Shown here one piece after another: positions 12,283 to 23,439 of a stretch of DNA of 64,000 bases (position 1 is the first letter of the stretch; every line of letters starts with the position of its first letter). Made by a program: the position numbers and the translations under genes. The notes below the pieces were generated by a model, which saw nothing but the letters and a program-made list of their open reading frames with translations, was not told the DNA's origin and searched no databases. Origin of the DNA: Podospora pseudocomata (lineage: Eukaryota; Ascomycota; Sordariomycetes; Sordariales; Podosporaceae); NCBI RefSeq assembly GCF_035222375.1, contig NC_085887.1:285501-349500 (forward strand). Direction: 5' to 3'.

Positions 12283-13970
12283 ATGACCGTGACGCACCCC
12301 CTCGCGACCTTGCCTTTCGAAACTTTCGGCTCGATTCTCGACCGCCTCTCGGGGAAAGACCGCATTTCTCGTGCAGAGACAAGTCATTCTGTCCGCCAGC
12401 GTCTCCTCCCCTTCCTCTGTCACACACTCACCTTCTCCAACGCCCAGGTCATATCCAATTCCGCCCTGCTCGCAGCCCAAAGCCATGGGAAGTATGTCAA
12501 AACCCTCCGCTTTGTCGGCTACGCTTACAAAACGGACGACATCATGGATACAGACCTCTGGGAGCGGCCCATTCTGCACCGAGACAGCAGCATCATGTAC
12601 GTCCCCACGCACTGACGGCAAACCTGATGAAGATGCCCCGGACCCGGACAAGGACAAGGACTCGGAGTATGACAGCGATGAAGCACGGAGAGAAGAGCAG
12701 GAAGACGAAGAGTGGCTGGACGAGCTATGAGAAGATTGGACTTCCCGCGGCTCTATATGGGAGGATTATAGCCCCCGTCCTCCACGGGACCAACTCCCTC
12801 CAAGCGCCATTGCCCTTTTCTAAGCTGCTCGCGCCAAGGACCCAGACAGGCTGTTCCCAAGTTTAGAGACGTTCAGCATCAACTTCCCGCATGACTACTC
12901 GCAGCAGGCGGACTTCATCCCCTGGGCCCAGACGGCATATTTAAGAACCTTGAGAGAAGCTGGGACGACGTGTTGAGGCGGGAGTTGAATATCATCATGC
13001 ACCGGCTCTGGCGCAACACCTTTGACGAGGTATCGAAGGGTGGCGGCATTGCGCCTCGAAAGTTGATCCTCGAGAACTGGCACCCCCGCCCGGTTCTGAC
13101 GTTCCAGTCACAAGAGCGGAAGAACTACCGCTCTATGCTCGAGTCTTTTGAAGTCCACCTCATGACCTCCACCCTCGACGGCGGCCGCGCACGCAAGATG
13201 ATCACTCGCACCGGCGGGTACGTCCAATCTGTCCGTCGGATGGGCGAGTTCTTTTTCCGGCACATGGACGGTCTCGAGAAATTGACCGTTTCCATGGGCG
13301 GGTTGGGGATGCCCGCAGACTCCCAGGCTTCGGTGATGTTTGGAGTGGCAAGACACGGCGTCTACATGTGGGGGCGGCACAGAAAGCCGCCATGTTCCTG
13401 ACTTGATGCCATGCTTGAAGGAAAATAACGCACAAAAACATCTTCATCAACCGGGCAATCGTCGATTTCATCGTCAGCCGCAAAAGCAGCTTGAACAGGC
13501 CGGCACTGGGGAACGCGCAGGCGCATCAACCCAAACATCCGGCGCGGATGTTGTGGGGGTCTTTTTTTTGATGCCTTGTGCGGCGTATTGGATACATACC
13601 CCGACATGGCATTGGCGGAGTTCACATGCACGAGCTCGGTGAATAAACTAGGGGATAACAAAGTTGCCGGAGAGGTATTGAAGGATATGAGGTTCCCATC
13701 AGCATCAGGGGCAAGAAGTGCAAGGAACTGTTGAAGATGTGGATGAGGGTGGATGAACCGGGTGAGGGTTATGTTGAGAGGAGATTGTTTGGATACGGGA
13801 GTCAGATTGGCTGCTTCCAGGTCGATCCCAAGGCCACTGCCCGGTCAATCAGAGGAGGGAAAGACCTGGCTGCGTACGCCCGGTTTGTCGTGAAGATGCA
13901 AGAGAAGAGGGTGAGAGACCGGTTTAGGGAATTTTCGGTGATGGCTGAGGAAGTGTGTGTTGATGTCTAG
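12283..13970 (+). pseudogene. Decayed F-box-like gene
   Basis: The first about 110 codons from the ATG at 12283 read as an F-box-type N-terminus: LATLPFETFGSILDRLSGKDRIS, then VRQRLLPFLCHTLTF. Downstream, protein-like stretches follow in different frames: a Glu/Asp-rich segment near 12620-12730, an LETFSINFPHDYSQQADF stretch near 12850-12920, a long stretch from about 12935 to 13400 (LWRNTFDEVSKGG, MLESFEVHLMTST), another near 13430-13710 and a last one to 13970. At least four frame changes separate them, and short introns do not explain the changes well. This fits a once roughly 550-residue fungal F-box/LRR-type protein that has lost function through indels. An intact multi-intron gene remains a weaker alternative for the 5' part. 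Confidence 0.65.
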
Positions 13971-14084
13971 AGTTCAGTCTGGTATTTCACATCTCTCATT
14001 CCCTTGGTGCCCCCGAGTTGTGTCAGGCCTGGGGGAAAGCAGTACACTCCACATAGCCTACCCCCGCATCACTACTCCACTCCA

Positions 14085-14166
14085 GGCGTGGTGGCAGAGT
14101 GGTCTAATGCGCAAGACTAGAAATCTTGTTCCTTCGGGAGCGTCTGTTCGAATCAGGCCCACGTCG
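14085..14166 (+). tRNA. tRNA-Ser (anticodon AGA), no intron
   Basis: An 82-nt class II tRNA. The acceptor stem GGCGTGG (14085-14091) pairs with CCACGTC (14159-14165), with one G-T pair, followed by discriminator G as expected for serine. The anticodon loop CTAGAAA carries AGA, and the long variable arm is GTTCCTTCGGGAGC. The T loop TTCGAAT serves as the B box. A TTTT run at 14172-14175 and a TTTTT run at 14181-14185 serve as Pol III terminators. Confidence 0.95.
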
Positions 14167-14279
14167 AGTTCTTTTGTCTCTTTTTCATATTTACCGCATC
14201 TCTTCAAAAGATCATGCTGCATGAACTACCACCTATTTTCATTTTTACCCTTTCATCATTCACGAAAAGCTCGTACAGG

Positions 14280-15287
14280 CTACCAATCAATAAAATAATC
14301 CACCCCATCATTCACCGCGCTCGCCCCAACACTGCTGTGGTCCTGCCCTTTGTACTCCTTGACCGCCACATCCCTCACCCTTCCGCTCCCCTCGATCCTG
14401 TCAAACGCTTCCCGCGCATACCGCGTCATCTTGAACGGCTGGATAAAGTTTTTGCGAAACTGGAATTCCGCCTCCGTCTCGGTCCTCTTCCGCTGGGGAA
14501 ACTGCTCTATTTCCCCGTAGGTGATCATCACGGCTGGTTTGGAGAGCTTGGACGAGGTGAGGTTGGACGAGTAGAGCTCGCCAGGAATGTCAATTCCGTT
14601 TCCTAGTCTTGTTGTTATGTCGTTTAGCAGAGAAGCGTTGTTCCAATCCAGCGCGGGGGAGGCGGAGAGGTAAGTGTCGAAGTTGTTGGGGTTCTGAATC
14701 AATGACCAGAGAACGAAGAGGCCGCCGAAGGAGTGACCGTAGAGGGCGTCGCGGGTGAAGTTGATGTTGGGGAAGACGGTTGATTTGACAAAGGGTCGCA
14801 AACTGGAGGTTAGAAAGGCGAGAAAGGGGTCGGCGCCGGAGGGTGGGGTTTGGGGGGTGGAAAGGGGAGGGCGAAAGTCGGTGGCGCGTTGGGAAAGGTC
14901 GTAGACGGAGTCGGTGAGGGGGTAGCCGACGGAGATGACGACCGCGTCGGGCTGGGAGAAGGAGACGGGTTTGCGGCGTTTGAAAGCTTCCGAGGCGGTG
15001 CCGGCTAGGGCGTTGCCGTCAAGGACATACCTTTCATCCAAACTGTTAGCAACGTAGTGGGCCTGGAATAAGGGGGGGGGGAGGGGGGAAGGGTTCAGGG
15101 ACAATGTTTACATGGACAGGGCAGTTTTGTTGGCGACATTGCGAGACGACCATTCAAAGGGCCATGACACTTGAATTTGGTAGGTGATATTATTGACTGG
15201 GTTTGTAGCATTCCAAAACGCAGCATTGGGCAGAATGGTAGCTGGCAGAGGAGGAAAAGGGGTGAACGACCAGTTTGTTAGCGACAT
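14280..15287 (-). CDS. Siderophore-esterase-like alpha/beta hydrolase
   Basis: A 308-residue protein from exons 15287-15112 and 15030-14280. The 81 bp intron contains a GCTAAC branch site and splices AT|G to restore a Met before YVLDGNALAG. The esterase D/IroE-type fold is visible: YVLDGNAL after the first strands, ISVGYPL, and the nucleophile elbow YGHSFGGLF with Ser at about 159. There is a late Asp/His region ending GQDHSS. Fungal relatives include intracellular esterases that cleave ferric triacetylfusarinine-type siderophores, but the same fold serves other esters, so the substrate is inference. There is no signal peptide, consistent with a cytosolic enzyme. No siderophore synthesis gene is visible nearby. 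Confidence 0.82.
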
Positions 15288-15817
15288 TTTGACAGAAGTG
15301 GGATGAGAAGCAGGAACCTGTGTGAAACTGAACCGCTTTCGCAGGTCTTGGTTATTTACACATGATGAAAACTCGTCTTCTTCATAACCTGTGAATTACT
15401 CTTCCACTGCTGATACAACACCGGCCAAGCGGGGTAAAGAAGCCCGACTGAGCAAATGATGTGAGCTCTACCTGGGATGAGAACATGCCGTCTTTGCAGA
15501 AGGACTAACGGTATTTGGACCAGACTTGATGAGGCTTCAGCCATCCACCAGATATGAGCACGTACGATAAAATGAAATGACAATTTCATCAACGACACTC
15601 TAAATACCATCTTCTCGAGGCAAAAACTTTAACAATGAAATACATTAACAGGCCAAAATATAAAACATATTATGCATTCATCTTCCAACACCTCGCCTGC
15701 TTTTCTGAGTAAACACAGACAAGACCAAAAAGACAAAATCATATCGTTACTCATCATCGTCATCTCGTCATTCCTCATTTCACATTCTTCATAGCCACAC
15801 AGACCACACCCCCATGT

Positions 15818-17127
15818 TCAATCAATAAACTCCAACACTCTCCACCTCCACCCGCTCAGCAACTTGATGTCGTCATCCTTGAGGACATCCCCGTCCCTGC
15901 CATTACTGGTACTCTCCACCTTGTTCACCAGCTTCTTCAACCGCTTGGAGGCCGTCTTGGCCACTCTCAGCGACACCTCATTTGAAAAGATGTACAAAAC
16001 GGCAAAAACAAAGAAGGTGACAGTCGTCAGGCCGGGCCTGTGACCTTTGGTTGCGGCAAGAATGCGACCGAGCAGACTCTTGGACTTGATGAAGGCATAC
16101 TCCGTCCTGGTTTTGGTCTTTTTCTCGCTTGAAGGTCTGCGGAAGAGCTTCTTGACAAGAGGGATAAAAGTGCCACTGTGCATATTGTTAGTGTGGTCTT
16201 GAAGACGGAACACAAGAACCGAGCTTACAATATAGTGCCAACAATCCACCTTCTCCACCTCTGGTCCTCGGCGTCTTCCACAATTTGAATCATCTCTTGT
16301 CTCAGGCCCTTGAGATAACCGAGGACGGTGGCTGTCTGGGCTCTGATCTTGTCTGAAATCTCATCGTAATCTCTTCTGGTGCCCTTGGATGCGATCATCT
16401 TCCTCTGGCGTTGTAGGTTGGCGAGTTCAATAACTTCCTTCTCAGCTTTCTGGCGCACAGATTTGAGGGTGGGCTTGTAGTAAGAGGACTGCACCGCGAG
16501 AGGTAGCGGTGTTGTCGAGTGGATTGGTAGTGCCCCATGGTGAGGAGGACCGGACAGAGGCGCAGGGGGAATGTAGCTCATGCCAACACCTGAAGTAGCC
16601 GCTGGACCGGGCATCGATTCAACGCCTGTCCCATAGTAGGATGCAGAGGCGCCGTTGGCACCCGACACTGGGGGGTAGTTGGGCGAGATACCGGTGCTGT
16701 GGGAAGGGAGAGGGTAGCCTGAACCAGGAGGTGGACGGCCATAGTCATGGCGTGGTGGATAGGACGAGTCTGGACCTTGCGGAGGACGGTAGCTGTCGGT
16801 GACGATGGGATAGGGGTCAATCGAGCCGTTGGGTCCGGTTATGGGAGCAGCGGCGGTAAAGTAGGAAGCGGCTTCTCCAGTTGGGGCTCTGTCATCACCG
16901 CGGGCTTTGTCATCGCCACGGTCTCTGTCGCCGCGATCTCTATCACCGCGATCTCTGTCACCACGGTCTTTGTCAACGCGGTCTCTGTCAACGCGGTCTC
17001 TGTCAATGCGGTCCCTGTCAACACGGTCTCTGTCGCCACGGTCTCTGTCACCTCGGTCCCTGTCGCCTCGACCACGCTTCCTGTCCCGGTCGTCGGGCGG
17101 AGTCAGTGGCTTATCGGGTCTCTCCAT
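15818..17127 (-). CDS. Membrane protein with Asp-Arg repeat N-terminus, function unknown
   Basis: A 418-residue protein in two exons, 17127-16229 and 16175-15818, with a 53 bp intron. Residues about 12-80 are an almost pure run of DRDRG/DRDRV pentapeptides. Then comes a Pro/Ser/Tyr-rich low-complexity region to about 205, followed by a helical segment (about 215-290) likely to form a coiled coil (KEVIELANLQRQRKMIASKG). The C-terminal exon contains a basic stretch with RRPSSEKKTKTR, one transmembrane helix (TVTFFVFAVLYIFSN) and a charged tail. The layout, with a large cytoplasmic-type N-terminus and a single anchor near the C-terminus, suggests a tail-region-anchored organelle or ER protein. 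No named family was recognised. The start follows from the first Met before the repeat. Confidence 0.75.
16919..17085 (-). repeat. 15-bp coding minisatellite (Asp-Arg pentapeptides)
   Basis: About eleven imperfect 15-bp units of the type GTCTCTGTCAACGCG (plus strand) encode the DRDRx repeats of the membrane protein. The units differ mainly at silent or Val/Gly/Ile-changing bases, so copy number is likely to vary between strains. Confidence 0.85.
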
Positions 17128-17940
17128 GCTGGCGGTGTCAAAGTACTTATCATCAACAAAGCAAAGCTGGGAGAAACAAGATATTCACACGGAAAGATCA
17201 AGAGCAAGATCAAAACGATGCAACGACTAAAAACATGACATGAAACCACATGGGGTGAGGGTAAGGGCAATTCTTTGGCATCTCAAATTCGAGGTGGCTG
17301 GGAGTCGGGATTTTTGGGGCATTTGGGGTTCCGCTGTGGCATCCGATGTGGCACGGGCGCAAAGCACAAAGGCAGCTGAAAAGGGAGCTTGGGCCACTTC
17401 CCCGCGCGTCATTTTAGTTTGTGCCGATCAACTGAGACCTTTTGGTTTCTCCAAGATCCACATCCCGTCCGTCATGTTGTGCAAGCGTGAAGAAGAACGA
17501 CGACGAACGATGGATGGTGATGATGATGATGGGGGGGTGATGGGGGATGGGTGGTAGGGAAGGGAAGAGATGTCCTCAAATCAATAAAATCACAAGGCTG
17601 ACTCCCTATTCCTTGCCAGTTATTCCCAAAACAGCTGCCCGTTCAAGTCCGAGTGCACATTTGAGCAGAAAACCTGTGCTCGGTCCGGGGCCAAGATGGT
17701 GGGGGGCTTTCCGGACAATTTAATCGTGCCTTAGTTCGGTCTGGCGGCATTATTTCTGTACAACCCGCCGCAACGTCAGCGCCATCATGAATTGGTGGAG
17801 GCAGCCGTCTAATTGCAGGGTCAAGCATATCACTTGCCTTGTGAAGCCGCGCAAGTCATCAAGTGCTTTTTTCGTGATGCTTTCCTTTGTGGCATTGCTT
17901 CCTGCAAATGCCTTGGCTCCAATTACCAGGTACCTCGAGG

Positions 17941-17950
17941 TATAAGTATA
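17941..17950 (+). promoter_or_regulatory. TATA-like element of the DUF4139 gene
   Basis: TATAAGTATA lies about 100 bp before the ATG at 18052, a plausible distance for a fungal core promoter. It is identified by motif only. Confidence 0.4.
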
Positions 17951-18051
17951 CCCCTTGATTCGGCCCCTGAGTGGTGTAGTTCACCACCAATCCCCTCATC
18001 CAAACACCAAAACACACATACCGCTATCACCAGCCCTACATTGCAAGGCCA

Positions 18052-20390
18052 ATGGATTCCTTACACGAGCAGCAGTTCCACATCCGTGATCTTCCCACGC
18101 GGACTGTCACTCTCTTCCCAACCAGAGCACAGGTTGTCAGAGACATCAAAGAGGTTGCCCTGAAGGTAAGGTCCAGTCCCGCAGTTTGGCCAACGCACAC
18201 ACAAAACAACCCACTAACAACTGACAGCCGGGAGCCAACGAGATCGCCGTGGTGGGATTATCTCCGACTGTTGACGAGGAATCTATCAAAGTCGAGGGCA
18301 TTGGTTCAGCCATCATCACCGATATCACCATTGAGTTGCTCCCCAATCGTGACATCTTTGAGGAGATCTATCCTGATTCCGACTCGGACTCGGAAGAGGA
18401 CGAGTCCGAGGAGGATGACGAGTTCACAAGGAAGGCCAACGACGAGCTCAAGGCAGTGCGTGACTCTCTCCAGACATTGTATGACAAGAGAGACCGCGAG
18501 GATGAGATTATCGAGAGTGCTATCAATCGCCAAGGTTTTCTCGAGTCCTATGGCCGCTCATTGGAGAAGAAGAAGGGCAACTTCAACATTGATGACAGCC
18601 TCGAGATGTATCGCAAGGAGCGGGACAAGACCTTCGAGGATAAGATGAGCGCCACCATTCGGAGGCGCAAGATTGCCGCAGAGATCGACAAGCTTCAGCT
18701 GGAGGAGGCACGGCTGCTCAAGTTGGAGGCAAAGGAACAGGCCAGGATCAACAAGGCCAAAGCAAAAGTCCAAAGGGCAAAGGACAAGGTTAGAGCTCAG
18801 AAGCTCCGGCGCAGGGCCAAAAAGGAGAAGGAGAAGGCCCGCATTCGCAAAGAGCGGGAACAGTTTTGGCCCAAATCATGCTATACTATCCGCGTCACGC
18901 TTGATGCTACCAGTCTGTCCCCTTCCTCGTCACGCCGGAGCTCGGTTGTCAGCGCTGCTGATGTCAAACTCGCCCCTGAAAAGCACATGGAAGATACCAT
19001 CACGTACTGCGATCTGTCTCTCAGCTACGTCACCACGTCTGCTTTCTGGTCGCCCAGTTATGATTTGGCCCTGTCCACCACCACCAACTCGGCCATTCTC
19101 TGTTTCGATGCCCAGCTGACCAACATGACCTCGGAGACTTGGACCAACGCCAAGGTGGTCCTGAGCACATCGCAGGCTAGTTTCTCTGGCCTCCACGACG
19201 AGTCCCCAAGGCTTTTGCCTTGGCGGATCAAGCTAGGTGGCCGCGCTGCCCATTTTACCAGCGACCAAGCCATTTACAGTCGTGAGGAGAGGACACAGAA
19301 AGAGATATGGAACGCGGCGCAAAATAATTCCCAGCAGCAAAAGCCGCGCGCTGAGCTGTTTGGCGTCAGCAAACCACAGCCACACCGTCAATTTTACACG
19401 CAGGGTGGGGGGGAGGAGGTTGCTTTTGCTCTGCTTGGTAAAGCCTCACCACCTCCACCACCACCGAGCAACCCAGCGTCGTTAGCGTATCGTATAGAGG
19501 AACCAGACCTAGCGAAAGGGCTAAATCTGCGCTCCGCAAACATGTCGGCAATGAGCAAACGCCGCAGGAGCGGAAATCCCCCCGACGGTGCAGTGTCAGA
19601 GTCGATGGAATACGAAGACTACGACGCCCAAACCGTCCTCGAGCCCACCCCCGAGGTCTCCTTCCAGGACTCCTCCTTTGAGGAAACCGGCCTCACCGCC
19701 ACCTACGACCTCCCCAACCCCAAGACACTGAGGCCGAGCTCGACCGCCTCCAAGCAGCGCGTCGCGAGGATCACCTTCTCCAACGTCGTGTTCGCCAGGA
19801 CCGTCGTGGCCAAGTACAAGCCTGCCGCGTACCTCAAGGCCAAGCTCCGCAACACGAGCAAGCTGACGCTGCTGAAGGGCCCGACGGGCCTGACGCTGGA
19901 CGGGACGTTCATGGGCCGGTCTACGCTTCCGAGGTGCAGCGCCGGGGACATGTTCAAGATCCCGCTGGGTGTTGACCCTGCCATCAAGGTTGCCTACCCC
20001 AAGCCGGAGGTCAAGAGGAGCACCACCGGGGTGTTCACCAATAGGAATAACAGCGTTTACACCCGGGCGATCACTCTGGTCAACACGCGGGCTGCTCAAG
20101 GGGCCAAGCCGGTCGAGGTGTTGGTGTTGGATCAGGTTCCCGTCAGCGAGGATGAGAAGCTGAGGGTGGAGCTGCTGCACCCGAGGATGAGCGTCAGCGG
20201 AGAGGGTATGTCGGCCGGAGTGCCGGGTAAGGACGGGAAGGAGGAGGCCAACTGGGGCAAGGCGGTGTCGTTTTTGAAGAAGGGCGGGGAGGTGAACTGG
20301 GAGGTGGTGCTCAACGCGGGACGGAGCGTCAAGTTGACGTTGGAGTACACCATCGAGATGCCGTCTGGGGAGAAGGTGGTGGAGTGCTAG
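18052..20390 (+). CDS. DUF4140/DUF4139 domain protein
   Basis: A 758-residue protein from exons 18052-18165 and 18228-20390, with a 62 bp intron (donor GTAAGG, acceptor GACAG). The N-terminal DUF4140 unit (about 10-110) includes FPTRAQVVRDI and VVGLSPTVDEESIKVEG. An acidic run (DSDSDSEEDESEEDDE) and a long Lys/Arg/Glu-rich coiled coil (about 120-265) follow. The DUF4139 unit then runs to the end, with the recognisable WSPSYDLAL, LTNMTSETWTNAKVVLST, PRCSAGDMFKIPLGVDP and SVKLTLEYTIEMP. Such proteins occur in fungi, animals and bacteria (MuiA-like) and have no firmly known function. A predicted disordered insert with poly-Pro and poly-Gln lies in the middle. The first ATG fits both the domain start and the upstream TATA-like word. 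Confidence 0.88.
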
Positions 20391-20914
20391 TGGCTTGCTT
20401 TCCTTCTGTCAAGGAGACGCCGAATGATGGCGTGTTTATCTTTCCAGAACCAGATAAGAAAGGGGAAGAAAAAGTAAGGTCAAGTAGTTTTCTTTGAGCG
20501 AGGTTTAGCTGAAGTTCCAGCAGGGGTGTGCGTCTTATTGGTTGATATACGGTTGGGACGGGATGTGATATAAGGCAAGTACCGTTTAAGATAGGCGAAT
20601 GCAAGCGTTTCCAAACCTCTGGGATTGCCATGCTTTTTTCCAGTTGCCCGTGACTCTCTAATGGCTCCTCATTTCGTACTTGACCGGGGATTCCTTTTTT
20701 ACCTTGGTGCTGATTCTTCTTTTATGTTTCCTAACACACACACGCTTCATCTCAGCACGATTTATGGACATCGCGATATGTGCAGGAATATCGTAATTAT
20801 TACTTTGGTGGCATGTGCTAATCATTCTATCATGGGTTTGTGTACTGTCCAACTCACTCCCAACTGCTATCCAGCGGATCTCCTCCTAATCATGCGAACA
20901 GGGGTGTTGTCCCT

Positions 20915-21526
20915 TCAGCGACGGGTGCGTATAGCGAGATGACGGATTGTTAGTGGTGGGGATTGGGATCTGGATGGTGATGGCGACCGCTGTAACTCTT
21001 GCCCTCCCATCTGGGTGCCACTGCCTGCTGTCTGGCCGAACATGGTACGTCCAGTATAAGCCTGCCGGCGTATTTGTTGCCAAAACCCCCACTCGAGTTC
21101 CTCTCGCTGTGAGATGGGACTGTCCTCCGGGTGTTCCTCGGGGCACTCCTCGCAGGCACCTGATGAAGGGCTTGATGACCGTGACAATGCTGGTGATATA
21201 TATAGGGGCGATGGTGGGTAATCTATGATCAGGCCTGGCGTATGGCCATGGCTGCTTTGCGGTGGTGGTAATGGGACATGGCCTGTCCTTCGACGAGTTG
21301 TTCTTCTGCGCTGCTGAATGGCCCGATATTGGCGCGGTCGAATCTTCGCCGTCTGTTGTGCCTCTTGCCTACGGCCACTCCACGTCCCAGGCAAGCCATA
21401 AGCCGCTTGCCTGAAAGCGTTTATCCTCTCTTCTATTTGCGACTTTTTCCTTTCCATGCTGAGGTCTTGATCAATGACGGATTCATGGATAATCTGGCGA
21501 TAGCCTGTTGTGGGGTGGGTGGTCAA
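20915..21526 (-). CDS. Hypothetical protein, 5' end unresolved
   Basis: An open frame with a protein-like Arg/Pro/Ser-rich composition. The first ATG in frame is at 21457 (180 codons, starting MERKKSQIEERINAF), but codons upstream (YRQIIHESVIDQDLS) also look coding, so an earlier exon is likely. A candidate 5' exon near 21790-21720, starting MSTSNAHVSVDGK, leads into more open sequence, but no set of introns joined the pieces cleanly. There is a basic stretch (QRRRTTRRR) and a Cys/Glu patch (CEECPEE). The family was not recognised. It lies just downstream of, and in the same direction as, the AP endonuclease. It could be a real small gene or a decayed one. Confidence 0.4.
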   Translation of the reverse strand: MTTHPTTGYRQIIHESVIDQDLSMERKKSQIEERINAFRQAAYGLPGTWSGRRQEAQQTAKIRPRQYRAIQQRRRTTRRRTGHVPLPPPQSSHGHTPGLIIDYPPSPLYISPALSRSSSPSSGACEECPEEHPEDSPISQREELEWGFWQQIRRQAYTGRTMFGQTAGSGTQMGGQELQRSPSPSRSQSPPLTIRHLAIRTRR

Positions 21527-21842
21527 GAGGTAGGTGGCGAGCTGACAAGAGAATGGACGGGAACTGGAGTCTGATGGGCAACGGCAAAATAACTTACTGG
21601 TACGAACAAAGACGCCACGATTTCCCTGCGGGGATTCCGGTCACCCACCCCTTCTTAGGGGCAAACACCGGCGCCAGGGTGTCGGAATAGTCTTTGAGGA
21701 CAAAGAACTAACGGGATGGCGCTAGGTCCCCAGGAGCATCATCTGTACGGCATTTTCCGTCAACCGATACGTGTGCGTTGGATGTTGACATTATCGACCG
21801 TATGGTTCGGTCCGAGGTGTTGGAATGGCGAAAGAAGATTCT

Positions 21843-22985
21843 CTACCCAGTGCCTTTCAACTCTACCCATAAGGGGACATGGTCACTGGGTCCTCTTTCT
21901 TGAGGAGAGTCCAGAATCCCGGTGCTGAGAACGAGGCCTTCTTCCCAGAGCCTTTTGGAAGCCAGGATGAGATCCACCCTGTCGCAACTGCTGCCCCAGT
22001 GTGCTGTGCGAGGGTGATAAGTATACCTCCTCTCAGTCCTGTGAAGGGCGCGGAAAACGTCGATTGCATCTAAGCAGGCCTGTTTCTCATTGCTGGTCCT
22101 CACATGCGCCCGGGCTCTCTTGTTATCTTCTTGTCCAAAGAACTTGGCGTTGAAGTCGGCTCTGTTGAGGCAATGCTGGCTTGGGTATGTTCTCAGATTT
22201 GGATGACCATCTAGAACACCACGCGCAACGTTTAGATCCCCGGCAACCACCACGTTGTAGCCTTGAGCCTCAAGTTCAAGACACTCATCGCGCAAGCGGC
22301 TGTGAAAAACAATCTTGTGGTCGTGTCTTGTTCCAACAGCCTTGCCCGTGTCAGGTGAACGATAGGGGCTAGAAGTCCCGTTGACTGCGTAAATATTGAG
22401 GAGCGCAAGTGGCCTGTCTTGACCTAATCCTTTCTTGAGCTCGACAATGCTCACCCGGCCTTCAAGGTCCCAGTCGGCTTCGCGAATGAGGGAAACGTGG
22501 CCCCTGGCAAAGTCCTTTCTTATGATGGTGCCGACTCCATAAAGCTTTCCCTGGAATCCTCTAACGTTGTACTTGTCTCGAGGTAGGACTGTGTCAAGCG
22601 TATAAGTTCGTTCCTGGGATAGGACATCGCTTTTACTTAGTGGGCTATTGATGGCTGTAAGAAGAGCGGCCGCAGTCTTGCAGTCACCCTGTTTGATCTT
22701 GAGTTCCTGCAAAAATAAGACCTCTGGCCAGTTGTGACGAGACAAGAAGGCGCGAAGTAAATTGCTTGTCGTCTCATGGTCTGTTTTGGGTGGACTGGCT
22801 CGACCACTGGGAGAGTTGGTAGGCTTGAAGAAGGTAGTGATCTTTGAGTTGGTGGGGGGGAGAAAAGCATCGACGCCGTTGATGTTCCAAGAAAAGACTC
22901 GAAAAGAATGCGACTTGGTCTCCGGGGAACTCTGGTGAACCAGCCTCCTTCGTTTCAGCGGAGGTGGACTTATTTCGCGCGTCAT
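21843..22985 (-). CDS. ExoIII-like AP endonuclease / endonuclease-exonuclease-phosphatase protein
   Basis: A single-exon 380-residue protein of the exonuclease III/APE1 fold. Signatures in order are FSWNINGVDAF (31-41), the metal-binding Glu in LFLQELKIK (Glu94), LLNIYAVNG (about 195-203), VVAGDLNVA with Asp250 and Asn252, DRVDLILAS, and the terminal SDHVPLWVEL with the catalytic-type Asp-His pair. These match base-excision-repair AP endonucleases that cut DNA 5' to abasic sites. A basic N-terminus (PPPLKRRRL) could act as a nuclear localisation signal. It lacks the long C-terminal GRF zinc-finger tail of Apn2, so it is a compact paralogue. The start is the first Met in frame. Confidence 0.85.
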   Translation of the reverse strand: MTREISPPPLKRRRLVHQSSPETKSHSFRVFSWNINGVDAFLPPTNSKITTFFKPTNSPSGRASPPKTDHETTSNLLRAFLSRHNWPEVLFLQELKIKQGDCKTAAALLTAINSPLSKSDVLSQERTYTLDTVLPRDKYNVRGFQGKLYGVGTIIRKDFARGHVSLIREADWDLEGRVSIVELKKGLGQDRPLALLNIYAVNGTSSPYRSPDTGKAVGTRHDHKIVFHSRLRDECLELEAQGYNVVVAGDLNVARGVLDGHPNLRTYPSQHCLNRADFNAKFFGQEDNKRARAHVRTSNEKQACLDAIDVFRALHRTERRYTYHPRTAHWGSSCDRVDLILASKRLWEEGLVLSTGILDSPQERGPSDHVPLWVELKGTG

Positions 22986-23263
22986 TTTCGACAGGGCTCT
23001 TCCATAACTCCGTCGGATTTCATTCTCGTGTCCTGGAACCCGTACGCGTATTCAATAATTCATGTGAAAGTGATCCCTTCGAAGCACGCTGCGCTGGAGG
23101 CACCCACCCCCAATGACGTCACATGCCCTTGACAGGGTAACCCTTCCACCCTCCACCCCTCCAAAAGTTCCCAGTCAACCCCACCACACAGACAAAAAAA
23201 TTGTCCCAACATAAGTTCTTTTTCTTCAGCCCTCAACAACAATCCTTGTCGGAAGCCATCCTA

Positions 23264-23355
23264 TCGGGTATGGTGTAGCGGTAACATCGTTGACTCTCAC
23301 TTCTCAGAAGTGTCTGTTCTCTCAACAGCCCCGGGTTCGACTCCCGGTATCCGAG
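23264..23355 (+). tRNA. tRNA-Glu (anticodon CTC) with a 21-nt intron
   Basis: The acceptor stem TCGGGTA pairs with TATCCGA (one G-T pair), with discriminator G at 23355. The anticodon stem GTTGA/TCAAC encloses CTCTCA plus C, with anticodon CTC at 23296-23298. The intron 23300-23320 sits after position 37, the canonical site for nuclear tRNA introns. The T arm is CCGGGTTCGACTCCCGG, and T runs follow from 23363. Confidence 0.92.
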
Positions 23356-23439
23356 TCCTTACTTTTGCCTTTTTCCCTTTTCCATTATTTCTGATCTCTT
23401 CTTTAGGCTACCCTCCTTGGCAGCAACACATCCAACAAA

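Noticed and set aside
16747-17243. Open frames with SLSPRS or HRGLC repeats on the plus strand
   Set aside because: These are other-frame readings of the 15-bp minisatellite that encodes the DRDR tract.
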